From NCBI GenBank assembly GCA_965119745.1, contig OZ221973.1:2046001-2110000 (forward strand): a stretch of 64,000 nucleotides of DNA, in the 5' to 3' direction. The notes below the pieces were generated by a model. It worked only from the letters and a program-made list of their open reading frames with translations. It had not been told where the DNA came from and ran no database searches. This document shows, piece after piece, positions 25,959 through 34,686 of this stretch; positions within the stretch are counted from its first letter, which is position 1, and each line of letters opens with the position of its first letter. The position numbers and the translations under genes were made by a program. This DNA comes from CAJFUR01 sp904420575 (GTDB taxonomy: Bacteria; Actinomycetota; Coriobacteriia; Coriobacteriales; Eggerthellaceae).

Positions 25959-26027
25959 GTTTTCCTGCCTGGTTGCCGGCGACGCCGCAACCAGGCAGGA
26001 AAACGTAACCCACAGGTTACGTTTTCC
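25959..26027. terminator. Two overlapping, mutually exclusive hairpins after addA
   Basis: Hairpin I pairs GTTTTCCTGCCTGGTTGC (25959-25976) with its perfect complement at 25987-26004. Hairpin II pairs GGAAAACGTAACC (25998-26010) perfectly with 26015-26027, followed by TTTTC. They share 25998-26004, so only one can form at a time. Hairpin II looks like the addA-side terminator. The rest of the gap 25692-26187 shows no gene. Confidence 0.65.
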
Positions 26028-26111
26028 TTTTCGATAATCTTCATTTTCGCGCCTTGAACAGGATAAATCACGTCTGCCATTGAAAGGAGCTGCTTGCTAC
26101 AATGCTTAACC

Positions 26112-26182
26112 GAGGCAAGGCCCATAGCAGTAAGGGAGCGGCGCATCACCCATTCGACCTTTGCCCGATTCCGCCTTGCCTC
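26112..26182. repeat. Inverted repeat downstream of the GT2 gene
   Basis: GAGGCAAGGC (26112-26121) and GCCTTGCCTC (26173-26182) are perfect complements with a 51-nt loop, just beyond the stop of the minus-strand glycosyltransferase gene. It may mark the 3' end of that transcript. Confidence 0.4.
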
Positions 26183-26187
26183 GCACT

Positions 26188-27171
26188 TCAGCGGCGCGCG
26201 TATCGCTCGTAGGCGCGGGTGACCTCCAGCTCGTACTCCTTGCGCGTGCCTTTGACCACCGTGTCCAGGATGAGCCCGGAGGCGAAGCAGAGCACGCCCA
26301 CGAACACGAGCGCCACGGCCAGAAGGGCGCTCGGCAGCTTCGGGACCAATCCCGTCTGCATGAACTCCACCACCACGGGCACGCCTGCGAACAGGCCCAG
26401 GACGCAGAACAGCAGCGCCAGCCAGCTGAACAGCACGAGCGGGCGGTAGTCCTTGAAAAGCGACAGGATGGTGAGCAGCACCTTCGTTCCGTCGGAGAAC
26501 GTGGACAGCTTCGAGACGCTGCCAGCGGGACGGTCGCGGTAGTCGATCGGCACCTCGGCGATGCGCCAGCGCTTGTCGACGGCATGGATAGAAAGTTCCG
26601 TCTCTATCTCGAATCCAGGCGAGAGCACGGGCATGGTCTTGGCGAACACGGCGTTGAAGGCGCGGTAGCCGGTCATGACGTCCTTGAACTCGAAGCCGTA
26701 GATCCGCTTGATGAGCCAACGCACGAGATTGTTCCCGAAACCATGGAAGGCGCGGTCGTTCTCTTCGCCGTACGTGCCGTTTGACAGGCGGTCGCCCACG
26801 CTCATGTCGGCCTCGTCGGCCACAAGCGGGGCGAGCAGCGCCGGTGCGGCCTCGGCGGGATAGGTGTCGTCGCCGTCCACCATGACGTAGTAGTCGGCGT
26901 CCACGTCGCGCAGCATCTGGCGCACGACGTTGCCCTTGCCTTGCCGCCGCTCCGTGCGTACGGTGGCCCCATGCTCGCGCGCGATGGCACCGGTGCCGTC
27001 CGTGGAGTTGTTGTCGTATACGTACACCTCGGCATCCGGCAGGGCGGCGCGGAAGTCGTCCACCACCTTGGCGATGGTCACGGCCTCGTTGTAGCAGGGG
27101 ACGAGCACGGCGATGCGCGGGACCCTGCGCGCCGCTGCCGTGCCAAAGGTGTCCTTCGCTCCCTCGTTCAT
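26188..27171 (-). CDS. GT2 family polyprenyl-phosphate glycosyltransferase (GtrB/DPM1-like)
   Basis: The 327-residue enzyme should transfer a sugar from a nucleotide donor to polyprenyl phosphate at the inner face of the membrane. The GT2 core shows VLVPCYNEAVTIAKVV, VYDNNSTDGT, the DGDDTY metal site, and FEIETELSIHA with VPIDYRDRPAGSVSKL. Two C-terminal membrane helices (about 225-300: VLFSWLALLFC, LLAVALVFVGV) match the GtrB layout. ATG 27171 follows GAGGAGAGG, so the longer open frame upstream was not used. A GtrA flippase-like gene lies at 29329 beyond a histidine kinase gene. The pair could add sugars to cell-surface polymers. Confidence 0.87.
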   Translation of the reverse strand: MNEGAKDTFGTAAARRVPRIAVLVPCYNEAVTIAKVVDDFRAALPDAEVYVYDNNSTDGTGAIAREHGATVRTERRQGKGNVVRQMLRDVDADYYVMVDGDDTYPAEAAPALLAPLVADEADMSVGDRLSNGTYGEENDRAFHGFGNNLVRWLIKRIYGFEFKDVMTGYRAFNAVFAKTMPVLSPGFEIETELSIHAVDKRWRIAEVPIDYRDRPAGSVSKLSTFSDGTKVLLTILSLFKDYRPLVLFSWLALLFCVLGLFAGVPVVVEFMQTGLVPKLPSALLAVALVFVGVLCFASGLILDTVVKGTRKEYELEVTRAYERYARR

Positions 27172-27403
27172 ATGCCTCTCCTCGTGCGTTCTGCGTTCGC
27201 CCAGGCCTCTCGCCTTTTCAAAGTGCCATGCTAACCGATGGGGGACGGTCGCGCCATACGGCCGCATGCAAATTCCTCGAAATCGAAAAACGCGTCCCGA
27301 CACCGCCACGATACGCGCTTGTAGGACAAAGGCGAGCAAAAGGACGACAGACGGTGACCGACCCGTTTCCAACCAGTCATGAAGGCGCCGGCGAGCCCGA
27401 TGC

Positions 27404-27409
27404 TAGAAT
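27404..27409 (+). promoter_or_regulatory. Extended -10 before the hybrid histidine kinase
   Basis: TGC-TAGAAT (27401-27409) is identical to the infC extended -10. No clear -35 is seen. A start of transcription near 27416 places the message start after ATG 27408 and supports TTG 27447 as the initiation codon. Confidence 0.5.
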
Positions 27410-27446
27410 GGGTGACGAATCCAAAGGCACGAGGAGGTGGCCCTGG

Positions 27447-29261
27447 TTGGACATACGTGCGGCAACGAACAGGCGGGCGGTGGCCTTTCCGATCCTGGCC
27501 GCTCTGATGACCGCAGCCATACTGCTGGTGGTGGTGTTCCTGGTCGCCTATCACGTGTCTGCCGACCTCGCCGCCGAATTCGGCGGCGGGTCAGGCAGCC
27601 CGGGCGCGTCCTTCTGGGAGCAGGACGCGGCGACCGGCACCGTTTCCGTGGGTTCCAACGCCGGCAGAGGGCAGGGCGGCGGCGAGGCGGCCGGGGGAGG
27701 CGTCGTGCCGAAGGATCCGGCGACGGGCGGCCTCGTGACCGTCGCGGTGCTCGCGGCCATCGTCTGCGCCGTCTTCTTTGCGTTCTATCGTCTGACGCGC
27801 AAGAACGAGCGGCTGCTCGCCGAGGAACGCGACCGGGCCGAGCAGGCGCTTTCCCAGGCGCGCGAGGCCAGCAGGGCGAAAAGCGAGTTCCTTTCGCGCA
27901 TGTCCCACGAGATCCGCACGCCGCTGAACGGCATCATGGGCATGACGGCCATCGCCCAGCGCAGCCTGGGCGACGATGAGAAGGTGCGATCGTGCCTCGA
28001 GAAGGTGGACGCCTCTTCGCAGCACCTGCTTCTGCTGGTCAACGACGTTTTGGACATGAGCAAGGTCGAAAGCGGCAAGCTGGCGCTTTCCAGCGAGCCT
28101 TTCGACCTGGCGGAGCTCGTCAGGTCGCAGGACGCGCAGTTTTGCGCCCAGGCGCGCGAGCGTGGCATCCGTTACCGCGCCGACGTCGCCGGCGACGTCG
28201 GGACGAGCCTGGTAGGGGACGGGTTGCGGCTCAGCCAGATCGTCTACAACCTGGTGGGCAACGCGCTCAAGTTCACCGGGCCGGGCGGGCAGGTGGTTCT
28301 GAGCGTCAGCAACGCCGCGCCGCCCGCCGGAGCAGGCGACGAGGGGAAGCCGGCCGATGCCGACGAGCGGCGCTGGCTGCGCCTGGCCGTTTCCGACACG
28401 GGCTGCGGCATCCATCCCGAGAACCTGGCGCGCGTGTTCGATTCGTTCGAGCAGGAGGACGACCAGGTGACCCGCCTGCATGGCGGTACCGGACTGGGCC
28501 TTGCCATCACGAAGGCGCTCGTCGAGCTCATGGGCGGCACCATCGGGGTGGAAAGCGAGGTGGGGAAGGGCTCGACGTTCACGGTGGACGTGCCGTTCGG
28601 CGTGGGCCCGCACCAGGTCGGAACGCCCACGCCTGCCGAAGGCGACCCGCCAGCCACCACGCCGATGGGAGACGGCCCGTCCGCGGAAGGCCCCGCAGGC
28701 GGATCCTCTTCTGCGAACGCCCCCGCGGCAGAGCCAACACGCGCGTCCTCCGTCGCGCCGCTTCCCGAAAACATCCCGCCCGCCGTCCCTCTCTTTGAGC
28801 CTTCCGGCCTTCCGTCTGCGTGCGATTCTCCGTCCGGGCGCCCCACCGCTTCCGCGCCGTCGGAACCTGCGCCTTTGGCGGGGCGGAGTATCCTCGTGGC
28901 GGAGGATGCGCCTCTGAACCTCGAAATAGCCGAGGAACTGCTGGCCTTGGGCGGGGCGGAGGTGGAGACGGCCACCAACGGCCGTGAGGCGCTGGACGCC
29001 TTCGCGTCCTCCCCGGCGGGGCATTTCGACGCCGTGCTCATGGACGTGCAGATGCCTGTCATGGACGGCTACACGGCCACGGAAGCCCTGCGCGCGCTCG
29101 ACCGCCCCGATGCGCGCACGGTCGCCGTCATCGCCATGACGGCGAACGCCTTCTCGCAGGACGTGGCCGAAAGCCGCGCGCATGGAATGGATGGGCATAT
29201 CAGCAAACCCCTTGATGTGCGCACGTTTTATGACACAATGAACGGGTTCATGAAACGCTAG
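27447..29261 (+). CDS. Hybrid sensor histidine kinase with receiver domain
   Basis: Started at TTG 27447, the product is 604 residues. TM1 (about 12-34) and TM2 (about 94-113) enclose a short glycine-rich external loop of about 60 residues, too small for a PAS or Cache sensor. The dimerisation domain has SHEIRTPLNG with phospho-acceptor H154. The ATPase domain shows VGNALKFT, VSDTGCGI and GGTGLGLAI. A proline-rich linker (about 390-475) precedes a receiver domain with LMDVQMPVMDG (D533) and KPLD. TTG is preferred because AGGAGGT lies eight bases before it and an extended -10 overlaps the upstream ATG 27408. No partner regulator with an output domain is next door, so its phosphorelay target is unknown. 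Confidence 0.85.
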   Translation: MDIRAATNRRAVAFPILAALMTAAILLVVVFLVAYHVSADLAAEFGGGSGSPGASFWEQDAATGTVSVGSNAGRGQGGGEAAGGGVVPKDPATGGLVTVAVLAAIVCAVFFAFYRLTRKNERLLAEERDRAEQALSQAREASRAKSEFLSRMSHEIRTPLNGIMGMTAIAQRSLGDDEKVRSCLEKVDASSQHLLLLVNDVLDMSKVESGKLALSSEPFDLAELVRSQDAQFCAQARERGIRYRADVAGDVGTSLVGDGLRLSQIVYNLVGNALKFTGPGGQVVLSVSNAAPPAGAGDEGKPADADERRWLRLAVSDTGCGIHPENLARVFDSFEQEDDQVTRLHGGTGLGLAITKALVELMGGTIGVESEVGKGSTFTVDVPFGVGPHQVGTPTPAEGDPPATTPMGDGPSAEGPAGGSSSANAPAAEPTRASSVAPLPENIPPAVPLFEPSGLPSACDSPSGRPTASAPSEPAPLAGRSILVAEDAPLNLEIAEELLALGGAEVETATNGREALDAFASSPAGHFDAVLMDVQMPVMDGYTATEALRALDRPDARTVAVIAMTANAFSQDVAESRAHGMDGHISKPLDVRTFYDTMNGFMKR

Positions 29262-29328
29262 CCCGTGGCGGGCAGGCGCACGCCGCAAGGCCGGGGAAAG
29301 GCGCAGGCGGCAATTCAGGAAGGGGCGC

Positions 29329-29748
29329 ATGAAGAGGCTTCTCGCACAGATCATGAAGTTCGGCGTGGTGGGCGCCGTCGCGTTCGTCATCGACTATGGG
29401 CTTCTTGCCCTGCTCACGGAGGCGTTCGGCGTCAACTACCTCGTCAGCGCCACCGTCTCGTTCACGGCCTCGGTCGTGTTCAACTATGTGGCGTCCATGC
29501 GTTACGTCTTCCGTCACAAAGAAGGCATGAGCCGCCGGCGCGAGTTCGTCGTCTTCGTGGTGCTGTCGGTCGTCGGCCTGGGCATCAACAACGGATGCAT
29601 GTGGGCGGGCGTGGAGCTTCTGGGCGCCCATTACCTGGTGGTGAAGATCGTTGCCACCTTCGTCGTCATGGTGTGGAACTTCGTGACCCGCAAGAAGTTC
29701 TTGGACGCCGGCGACGATCCCGCCGAGATCCTGAGCGACGTCGAGTAG
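29329..29748 (+). CDS. GtrA family membrane protein
   Basis: The 139-residue product has four predicted membrane helices and the GtrA pattern: KFGVVGAVAFVIDYGLL, SATVSFTASVVFNYVASMRYVF, and a C-terminal VWNFVTRKKFL. GtrA proteins are thought to flip polyprenyl-phosphate-linked sugars across the membrane for modification of surface polymers. A GGGGCGC purine stretch precedes ATG 29329. The matching GtrB-like glycosyltransferase is at 26188-27171 on the other strand, separated by the hybrid kinase. The functional pairing is inferred from family habits. Confidence 0.85.
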   Translation: MKRLLAQIMKFGVVGAVAFVIDYGLLALLTEAFGVNYLVSATVSFTASVVFNYVASMRYVFRHKEGMSRRREFVVFVVLSVVGLGINNGCMWAGVELLGAHYLVVKIVATFVVMVWNFVTRKKFLDAGDDPAEILSDVE

Positions 29749-30150
29749 CGGGACCGCCAGGGAAGCCGGACGGCCGCCTGCAAGCCGCCACCTTGCAGAC
29801 GCGCTTCGATATGCAAGTAAGACGGCTGTGGACAGAATCGTCCCGATTCCGTAGATTTCGCGGTCCATTGAGTTCCACCGTCGGACGCCTTCTGGGAAAA
29901 TACCTGTTCAGCGAAGAGTCAATTCTTTTATTTCCAAGAAAAGATAAAGAATCGAGACGATTTCGTCCAACCTGCCGACAAAGGCGCAGCGGACGGACGA
30001 CTGCGGAGATTGCTCGCCAAAAGTAAGTTGGATCGGGCGTTCGGTTCGACGTGCGGCCTGGCCCGAACCCGCCTACGTCCCCATCGTTTCGCCGGGATCG
30101 CTCACCCCCGCGAGGGCCTTGTTCCGCCGGTCGTGAAGACCTTCGGTTTG
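29749..30150. other. Gene-free gap before tRNA-Arg
   Basis: No supported gene is seen. An AT-rich stretch holds a near-palindrome, ATTCTTTTAT (29922-29931) with ATAAAGAAT (29944-29952), that could form a weak hairpin. This part is notably lower in GC than its surroundings. Confidence 0.45.
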
Positions 30151-30180
30151 TTTCGCCATTTCCGCCATGATGGCGTATAA
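30151..30180 (+). promoter_or_regulatory. tRNA-Arg promoter
   Basis: A consensus TATAAT (30175-30180) lies 13 bases before the mature tRNA. A weak -35 TTCGCC (30151-30156) is at 18-nt spacing. Confidence 0.6.
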
Positions 30181-30192
30181 TGTCTCAGCCGT

Positions 30193-30268
30193 GCCCTTGT
30201 AGCTCAGGGGATAGAGCGTCTGCCTCCGGAGCAGAAAGCCGCAGGTTCGAATCCTGTCAAGGGCACCA
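30193..30268 (+). tRNA. tRNA-Arg (anticodon CCG)
   Basis: The 76-nt cloverleaf has acceptor arms GCCCTTG and CAAGGGC, D-arm GCTCAGGGGATAGAGC, and anticodon loop CTCCGGA with anticodon CCG. The T-loop is GGTTCGAATCC, and CCA is encoded. It has its own promoter and terminator. Confidence 0.95.
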
Positions 30269-30283
30269 GCAGAGAAGTTCACG

Positions 30284-30312
30284 AGGCCAGACCAGCGCGT
30301 CTGGCCTTTTTT
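30284..30312 (+). terminator. Terminator of tRNA-Arg
   Basis: AGGCCAGAC (30284-30292) pairs perfectly with GTCTGGCCT (30299-30307) and is followed by TTTTT. Confidence 0.88.
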
Positions 30313-30379
30313 CGCGGCGCGGCGGGCGCGGCGGGCGACTGTCGCCACGCCGCGCGCAAGCCGGTGAGGAGCGCACGAC

Positions 30380-31705
30380 ATGACGGAACGCATAGCGCTG
30401 GAGCGCATGAGCTACGGCCCGGCGGCCGTGGGGAGACGGGCCGACGGCAAGACGGTGTTCGTGGAGGGGGCCGCGCCGGGCGACGTGGTGGAGGCGGAGA
30501 TCGTCGAGGAGAAGCCCTCGTTCGCCCGCGCCCGCGTCGCGAGCATCCTCGAGGCGTCGCCCATGCGCGCCGATGCCGGACAGGGGTGCCTGGCGCTGTG
30601 CGGCGGCTGCCCGTGGGCGCACCTTTCCTACGAGGCGCAGCTCGAAGCGAAGCGCGCCAACGTGGCCGACGCGCTCGTGCGCACGGCGCATCTGGACGCG
30701 GCGCGCGTGGAAGGCCTGGTGGCGTCCTGCGCGCCCAGCAAGCGCACCTGGGGCTACCGCAACAAGCTGGAACTGGGCGCGTGCACCGGCGAGAACGGTC
30801 GCTTCATGCTGGGCTTCTATCGGGAAGGGACACACGACCTGGAGACGCCCGACTCCTGCCCGCTCGCGCACAAGAACATCGCGCGGGCCCCCAAGGCGCT
30901 CCGCGGCGCGCTGCGGTTCGCGCAGGGAGCGCAGGACCTGGGCATCTTCCGGGTGGGCGTGCGCGGCAGCGTGCGCACGAACGACGTGGAGGTGGCCCTC
31001 TGGACGCCTCCGGGACCCTTTCCCCGCACGCACGTGGCGGGGATGGTCAAAAGCGCCCTCAAGGCCACGAGCGTCGTGCGGGTGCTGGCCGATCCCGGCA
31101 AGGCGCGCGCCATCAAGGGCGTGGAGGCGCTCGAAGGCCGCGGATGGTGGGAAGAGCAGGTGGGCGGCGCGCGGCTGGTGGCCACGGCGCCGTCGTTCTT
31201 CCAGGTGAACACGGCCCAGGCCGAATGCCTGGTCGCCGACGTGCTGGAAGGGCTGGGAGGGAAGGACGCCCTGGCCGGCGCGCTCGTGGCCGACCTGTAC
31301 GCCGGGGCGGGCACGTTCTCGGTGCCGCTCGCCCTGGCCGGCGCGGACGTGATGGCCGTGGAGTCCGCCGGCACGGCGGTGCGCGACCTGCGGCGCAACG
31401 CCGAGCGCAACGGGGCCGACATCGAGGTCATCGGCGGCGACGCGGCCCGCGAACTGCCCGAGCTGGGCGAGCTGGACGCGCTCGTGGTGGACCCGCCCCG
31501 CGCCGGTCTGGCCGACGGGGTGGTGGAAAGCATCGCCGCCGCCGCGCCCGAGCGCGTGGCGTACGTGAGCTGCGACCCGGCCACCTGGGCTCGCGACGTG
31601 GCCCGTTTCGAGCGCAGCGGCTACCGGCTCGCGCGCGTGCAGCCGGTCGACCTGTTCCCGCAGACCTATCACGTGGAGGTGTCGAGCACGTTCGTCCGCG
31701 CATGA
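30380..31705 (+). CDS. rlmD: 23S rRNA m5U methyltransferase, TrmA/RlmD family
   Basis: The 441-residue enzyme should methylate a uridine C5 in 23S rRNA using SAM. A TRAM RNA-binding domain (1-55) precedes the [4Fe-4S] cysteines C70, C74, C77 (CLALCGGC) and C160 (DSCPLAH). The methyltransferase domain shows FFQVNTAQAE, VADLYAGAGTFSVPLA, VVDPPRAGL and the catalytic nucleophile C398 in YVSCDPATWARD. The C-terminal VEVSSTFVRA is typical in pattern. The choice between RlmD-, RlmC- and TrmA-type specificity cannot be settled by eye; the Fe-S motif and TRAM domain favour RlmD-like. ATG 30380 lies 67 bases after the tRNA-Arg terminator with a GTGAGGAGC ribosome site. Confidence 0.87.
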   Translation: MTERIALERMSYGPAAVGRRADGKTVFVEGAAPGDVVEAEIVEEKPSFARARVASILEASPMRADAGQGCLALCGGCPWAHLSYEAQLEAKRANVADALVRTAHLDAARVEGLVASCAPSKRTWGYRNKLELGACTGENGRFMLGFYREGTHDLETPDSCPLAHKNIARAPKALRGALRFAQGAQDLGIFRVGVRGSVRTNDVEVALWTPPGPFPRTHVAGMVKSALKATSVVRVLADPGKARAIKGVEALEGRGWWEEQVGGARLVATAPSFFQVNTAQAECLVADVLEGLGGKDALAGALVADLYAGAGTFSVPLALAGADVMAVESAGTAVRDLRRNAERNGADIEVIGGDAARELPELGELDALVVDPPRAGLADGVVESIAAAAPERVAYVSCDPATWARDVARFERSGYRLARVQPVDLFPQTYHVEVSSTFVRA

Positions 31706-31965
31706 CGACCCGCGCGCGGCGGGTGCGCGCCGCGCCGCGCAGCGCTTTTCCGCACCTCGCATGGATGTTGTAAGGTTTTTCCACGGGCCGCTTTGCAACC
31801 TGATACACTTTTCTCTCGCATGTGATTCGAAGCCGTCGGCGGACGTGCAGGGCTTGAGAGGCGGGCCTGCCAGCGGCAGCCTGTCCCGCAGGCGGGCGAG
31901 CCTGGGGCTCGCCTGGCGGCAGGACGGCAACCACGGACAACCAAGAGCGATAAGGAGCCGAGAAC

Positions 31966-32499
31966 ATGGCGCTGTACACCCCCGAATACCAGCCGACCGG
32001 CGACGAAGTGGCCGTCATCACCACGTCCAAGGGCACCATCCGCGTGCAGCTCGCAGGCAAGGACGCCCCCATCCACGTGGGCAACTTCGTCGAGTTGGCG
32101 CGCAAAGGCTTCTACGACAACCTGAAGTTCCACCGCTACGTTCCGGGATTCGTCATCCAGGGCGGCTGCCCGAACACGCGCGACCTGTCCCCCGAGGACG
32201 TGGCCAAGTCCGCCGGCAACCCCTATGCGGGACTGGGCACGGGCGGTCCGGGCTATTCCATCAAGGAGGAGTACTCCACGAACCCGCACAACAGCCACGA
32301 GGACGGCGCGCTCGCCATGGCGCGCTCCCAGAACCCCGACTCGGCGGGCTCGCAGTTCTACTTCTGCCTGGGCGCCCAGCACATGCTCGACTCGGGCTAC
32401 ACGGTGTTCGGCCAGACGATCGAAGGCATGGACGTCATCGGACAGCTGCGCGTCGGCGACGTGATCGAACACGTCGAGATCGAGAACGCGGCGGAGTAG
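31966..32499 (+). CDS. Cyclophilin-type peptidyl-prolyl cis-trans isomerase
   Basis: The 177-residue protein catalyses proline isomerisation during folding. The active-site signature FHRYVPGFVIQGGCP and the central GALAMARSQNPDSAGSQFYFCLG are both present, as is the final TVFGQTIEGMDV. No signal peptide is seen, so it should be cytoplasmic. A TAAGGAG ribosome site precedes ATG 31966. The upstream gap of 260 bases holds no other gene. It lies 33 bases before the TPR membrane protein gene and may be co-transcribed with it. Confidence 0.92.
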   Translation: MALYTPEYQPTGDEVAVITTSKGTIRVQLAGKDAPIHVGNFVELARKGFYDNLKFHRYVPGFVIQGGCPNTRDLSPEDVAKSAGNPYAGLGTGGPGYSIKEEYSTNPHNSHEDGALAMARSQNPDSAGSQFYFCLGAQHMLDSGYTVFGQTIEGMDVIGQLRVGDVIEHVEIENAAE

Positions 32500-32532
32500 C
32501 CCCGCGCCGCGCATTCAACCCAAAGGATCCAG

Positions 32533-33876
32533 ATGAACAACGAGCTATTCAACCGGGCACGCGCGCTGTACCAGGCGAGGGACTACCAAGGAGCCCTCTC
32601 CGCGTTCTCGCAGTGCCTGCAGGACGGCGCGCGGCTCGCCCCGGGCGAGATGGGCCTTCTGTACCACCAGATAGGCAACTGCCTCATCAAGCTCAAGGAC
32701 CCGGGCGAGGCCATCCACGCCTACACGCAGGCCACCGCCGACGCGTCCTACGACGCCTGCGGCTCGGTGAACTACAACCTGGGCATGGCCTACGCCGCGC
32801 TGCACGACTACGAGAACGCGGTGCGCCACTTCGAGATATCCGTGTCCGACGCCAAGTACGACACGCCCTACAAGGCCTACATCGGCATGGGCAACGCCCT
32901 CATGAAGCTGGGCAAGTCCGCCGAGGCGGGCGTGGCGTTCCGCGAGGCCGCGCTCGACGAGGGGAACCCCGATCCCACCAAGGCGCTTCTGAACCTTGGC
33001 GTGTGCTTCATGGCGCTCAACCGCCCGGTCGACGCCGTGGCCTCCTACGAAAGCGCCCTGCAGTTCGACATGGTGCCCGACATCCGCCACAAGCTCTACG
33101 CGAACCTGGGGCAGGCCTACGTGGCCTCCGGCCAGATGCAGAAGGCCGTGAACGCCTTCGAGCAGGCCATTTCCGACAAGACCTACTTCCTGTCGGATTC
33201 GGCGAGCGTCGACTACCAGCGCGCGGTCGCCGCCGTCGCCCAGGGCACGGCCGAGCTCACGCAGGTCATGCCGGCCACGGCCGACATGTCGGGGCTGGAC
33301 GTGACGGCCGACGGCATTGCCGTGTATCCCGAGCAGGACCCGTACGCCTATCCCGACCAGGACCCGTACTTCTACGTCGACGGCTACGACCAGGCCGGCT
33401 ATCAGGGTGCGGACGAGCGCTTCTTCACCGCGAGCGACGAGGAGCTGGAGCAGTGGTCGCGCGGCCTGGCGAAGCAGGAGCGCAAGCGCAAGAACGTCGG
33501 CCTCAAGGTGTTGGTCGTGTTCGTGCTGCTGATCCTTCTGGCGTTCGGCGCCGCCGTGTTCGCCTACACGCAGGGTTACGGCTATCCGAGCCAGGAGACG
33601 GTGGTCAAGCAGCTGTTCGCCGACCCCTCCGCGGCCAAGGAGAACGTCATCGCCAAGGACGTGGGCGACGACAAGGCCGCAGCCATGCTCGAGCTGGTGC
33701 CCCAGGACAACGACGTGACCATCGACGGCATGGACAAGTCCATGAGCGACTCGACCGCCTACGTGACGGCAGACCTGCCCGAAGGGGGCCAGATGAAGTA
33801 CAAGGTGTCGCTCGTGCGCGACATGATCGGGTGGAAAGTGGCGAACGTCGACTACTACGCTTCCAGCCAGTACTGA
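32533..33876 (+). CDS. TPR-repeat membrane protein
   Basis: The 447-residue product has an N-terminal cytoplasmic domain of about seven tetratricopeptide repeats (1-235). The alternating pattern Y-x-x-G-N/G-L with A-x-x-x-Y/F is visible, for example YHQIGNCLIKLKDPGEAIHAY, and TPRs suggest protein-protein contacts. An acidic Tyr/Pro/Asp-rich linker follows (about 255-310; EQDPYAYPDQDPYFYV), then one transmembrane helix (about 325-346, VLVVFVLLILLAFGAAV). A roughly 100-residue external domain ends the protein and looks like a small beta-rich fold. N-in topology is expected from the lysine cluster before the helix. No precise family is recognised. A perfect hairpin terminator follows. Confidence 0.78.
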   Translation: MNNELFNRARALYQARDYQGALSAFSQCLQDGARLAPGEMGLLYHQIGNCLIKLKDPGEAIHAYTQATADASYDACGSVNYNLGMAYAALHDYENAVRHFEISVSDAKYDTPYKAYIGMGNALMKLGKSAEAGVAFREAALDEGNPDPTKALLNLGVCFMALNRPVDAVASYESALQFDMVPDIRHKLYANLGQAYVASGQMQKAVNAFEQAISDKTYFLSDSASVDYQRAVAAVAQGTAELTQVMPATADMSGLDVTADGIAVYPEQDPYAYPDQDPYFYVDGYDQAGYQGADERFFTASDEELEQWSRGLAKQERKRKNVGLKVLVVFVLLILLAFGAAVFAYTQGYGYPSQETVVKQLFADPSAAKENVIAKDVGDDKAAAMLELVPQDNDVTIDGMDKSMSDSTAYVTADLPEGGQMKYKVSLVRDMIGWKVANVDYYASSQY

Positions 33877-33889
33877 GTGCGGATCCACG

Positions 33890-33919
33890 GAAGACGCGCC
33901 GCGCGGCGCGTCTTCTTTC
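33890..33919 (+). terminator. Terminator after the TPR gene
   Basis: GAAGACGCGCC (33890-33900) pairs perfectly with GGCGCGTCTTC (33905-33915) around GCGC, followed by TTTC. Confidence 0.7.
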
Positions 33920-33987
33920 GTGTTTCGAGGCCCGCGTCCCACGCGACGGGCGCAGGCGACGTAAAGGCAAAGAGGAAAGGACATCCC

Positions 33988-34398
33988 ATGGCAGTGCAGA
34001 AGACCTACACCATGATCAAGCCCGACGGCGTGCGCAACGGCCACATCGGCGAGATCGTCAACCGTTTCGAGCGGGCGGGGCTCGTCGTCGAGCGCATGGA
34101 GATGGGCATGGTGACTCCCGAGCAGGCGGCCGCCAACTACGCCGAGCACGAGGGCAAGCCGTTCTACGAGGGACTCGTGTCCTACATCACGTCCGGCCCG
34201 GTGGTGAAGATGGTCGTGTCCGGCGAAGGCGCCGTGGCCAAGTGCCGGTCGCTCATGGGAGCCACTAACCCCGCCGATGCCGCCCCCGGCACGATTCGCG
34301 GCGATTTCGGCCTCGTCATGGACGAGAATGTCATCCATGGTTCGGATTCCCCCGAATCCGCCGAGCGGGAGATCGGGATATTCTTTCCGACGGCCTAA
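33988..34398 (+). CDS. ndk: Nucleoside diphosphate kinase
   Basis: The 136-residue enzyme balances nucleoside triphosphates by a ping-pong mechanism through a phosphohistidine. The N-terminal TYTMIKPDGVRNG, central EHEGKPFYEGLV and GPVVKMVVSGEGAV, and active-site H117 in NVIHGSDSPESA are all present. The length is typical. GAGGAAAGG lies about eight bases before ATG 33988; an upstream in-frame extension has no ribosome site. It follows the TPR terminator and is followed by copy 2 of a structured dispersed repeat. Confidence 0.95.
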   Translation: MAVQKTYTMIKPDGVRNGHIGEIVNRFERAGLVVERMEMGMVTPEQAAANYAEHEGKPFYEGLVSYITSGPVVKMVVSGEGAVAKCRSLMGATNPADAAPGTIRGDFGLVMDENVIHGSDSPESAEREIGIFFPTA

Positions 34399-34412
34399 CG
34401 GCCATCGGAAAA

Positions 34413-34599
34413 GCCGACGCTGCGAAGCGATCTGGCACCGAATCTTGCCCCTTGTGCGCTTGCGCCCGCGTAGTCCTGCTCAGGCAAGCTGCGCAGGACG
34501 CGACCGCTCGGTCGCATAGTTGGGGAGCGAACAAGTCACTGGCTTGTTCGCCAGCCGCGCACCGGGGCAATCTTCGGCACCAGAACGCCTCTCGCTGAC
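34413..34599. repeat. Structured dispersed repeat, copy 2 (with hairpin insert)
   Basis: It shares with copy 1 (6958-7076) the blocks GCCGACGCTGCGAAG, AATCTTGCCCCTTGTGCGCT, GGGGCAATCT and CTCGCTGAC. The outer arms differ in sequence from copy 1 but remain partly complementary (GAAGCGATCTGG with CCAGAACGCCTC). The middle is longer and holds additional hairpins: GTCCTG...CAGGAC, GCGACC...GGTCGC, and GCGAACAAG...CTTGTTCGC. The gap 34399-34686 holds no gene. Confidence 0.7.
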
Positions 34600-34686
34600 T
34601 TACTGCGCCAACCAGCGAGCCGATAAGCGGCGTGCGGGCGGGGCGAACCGCGCCAACCTGGAAGACGAGAAGCAAAGGACGCAAGC

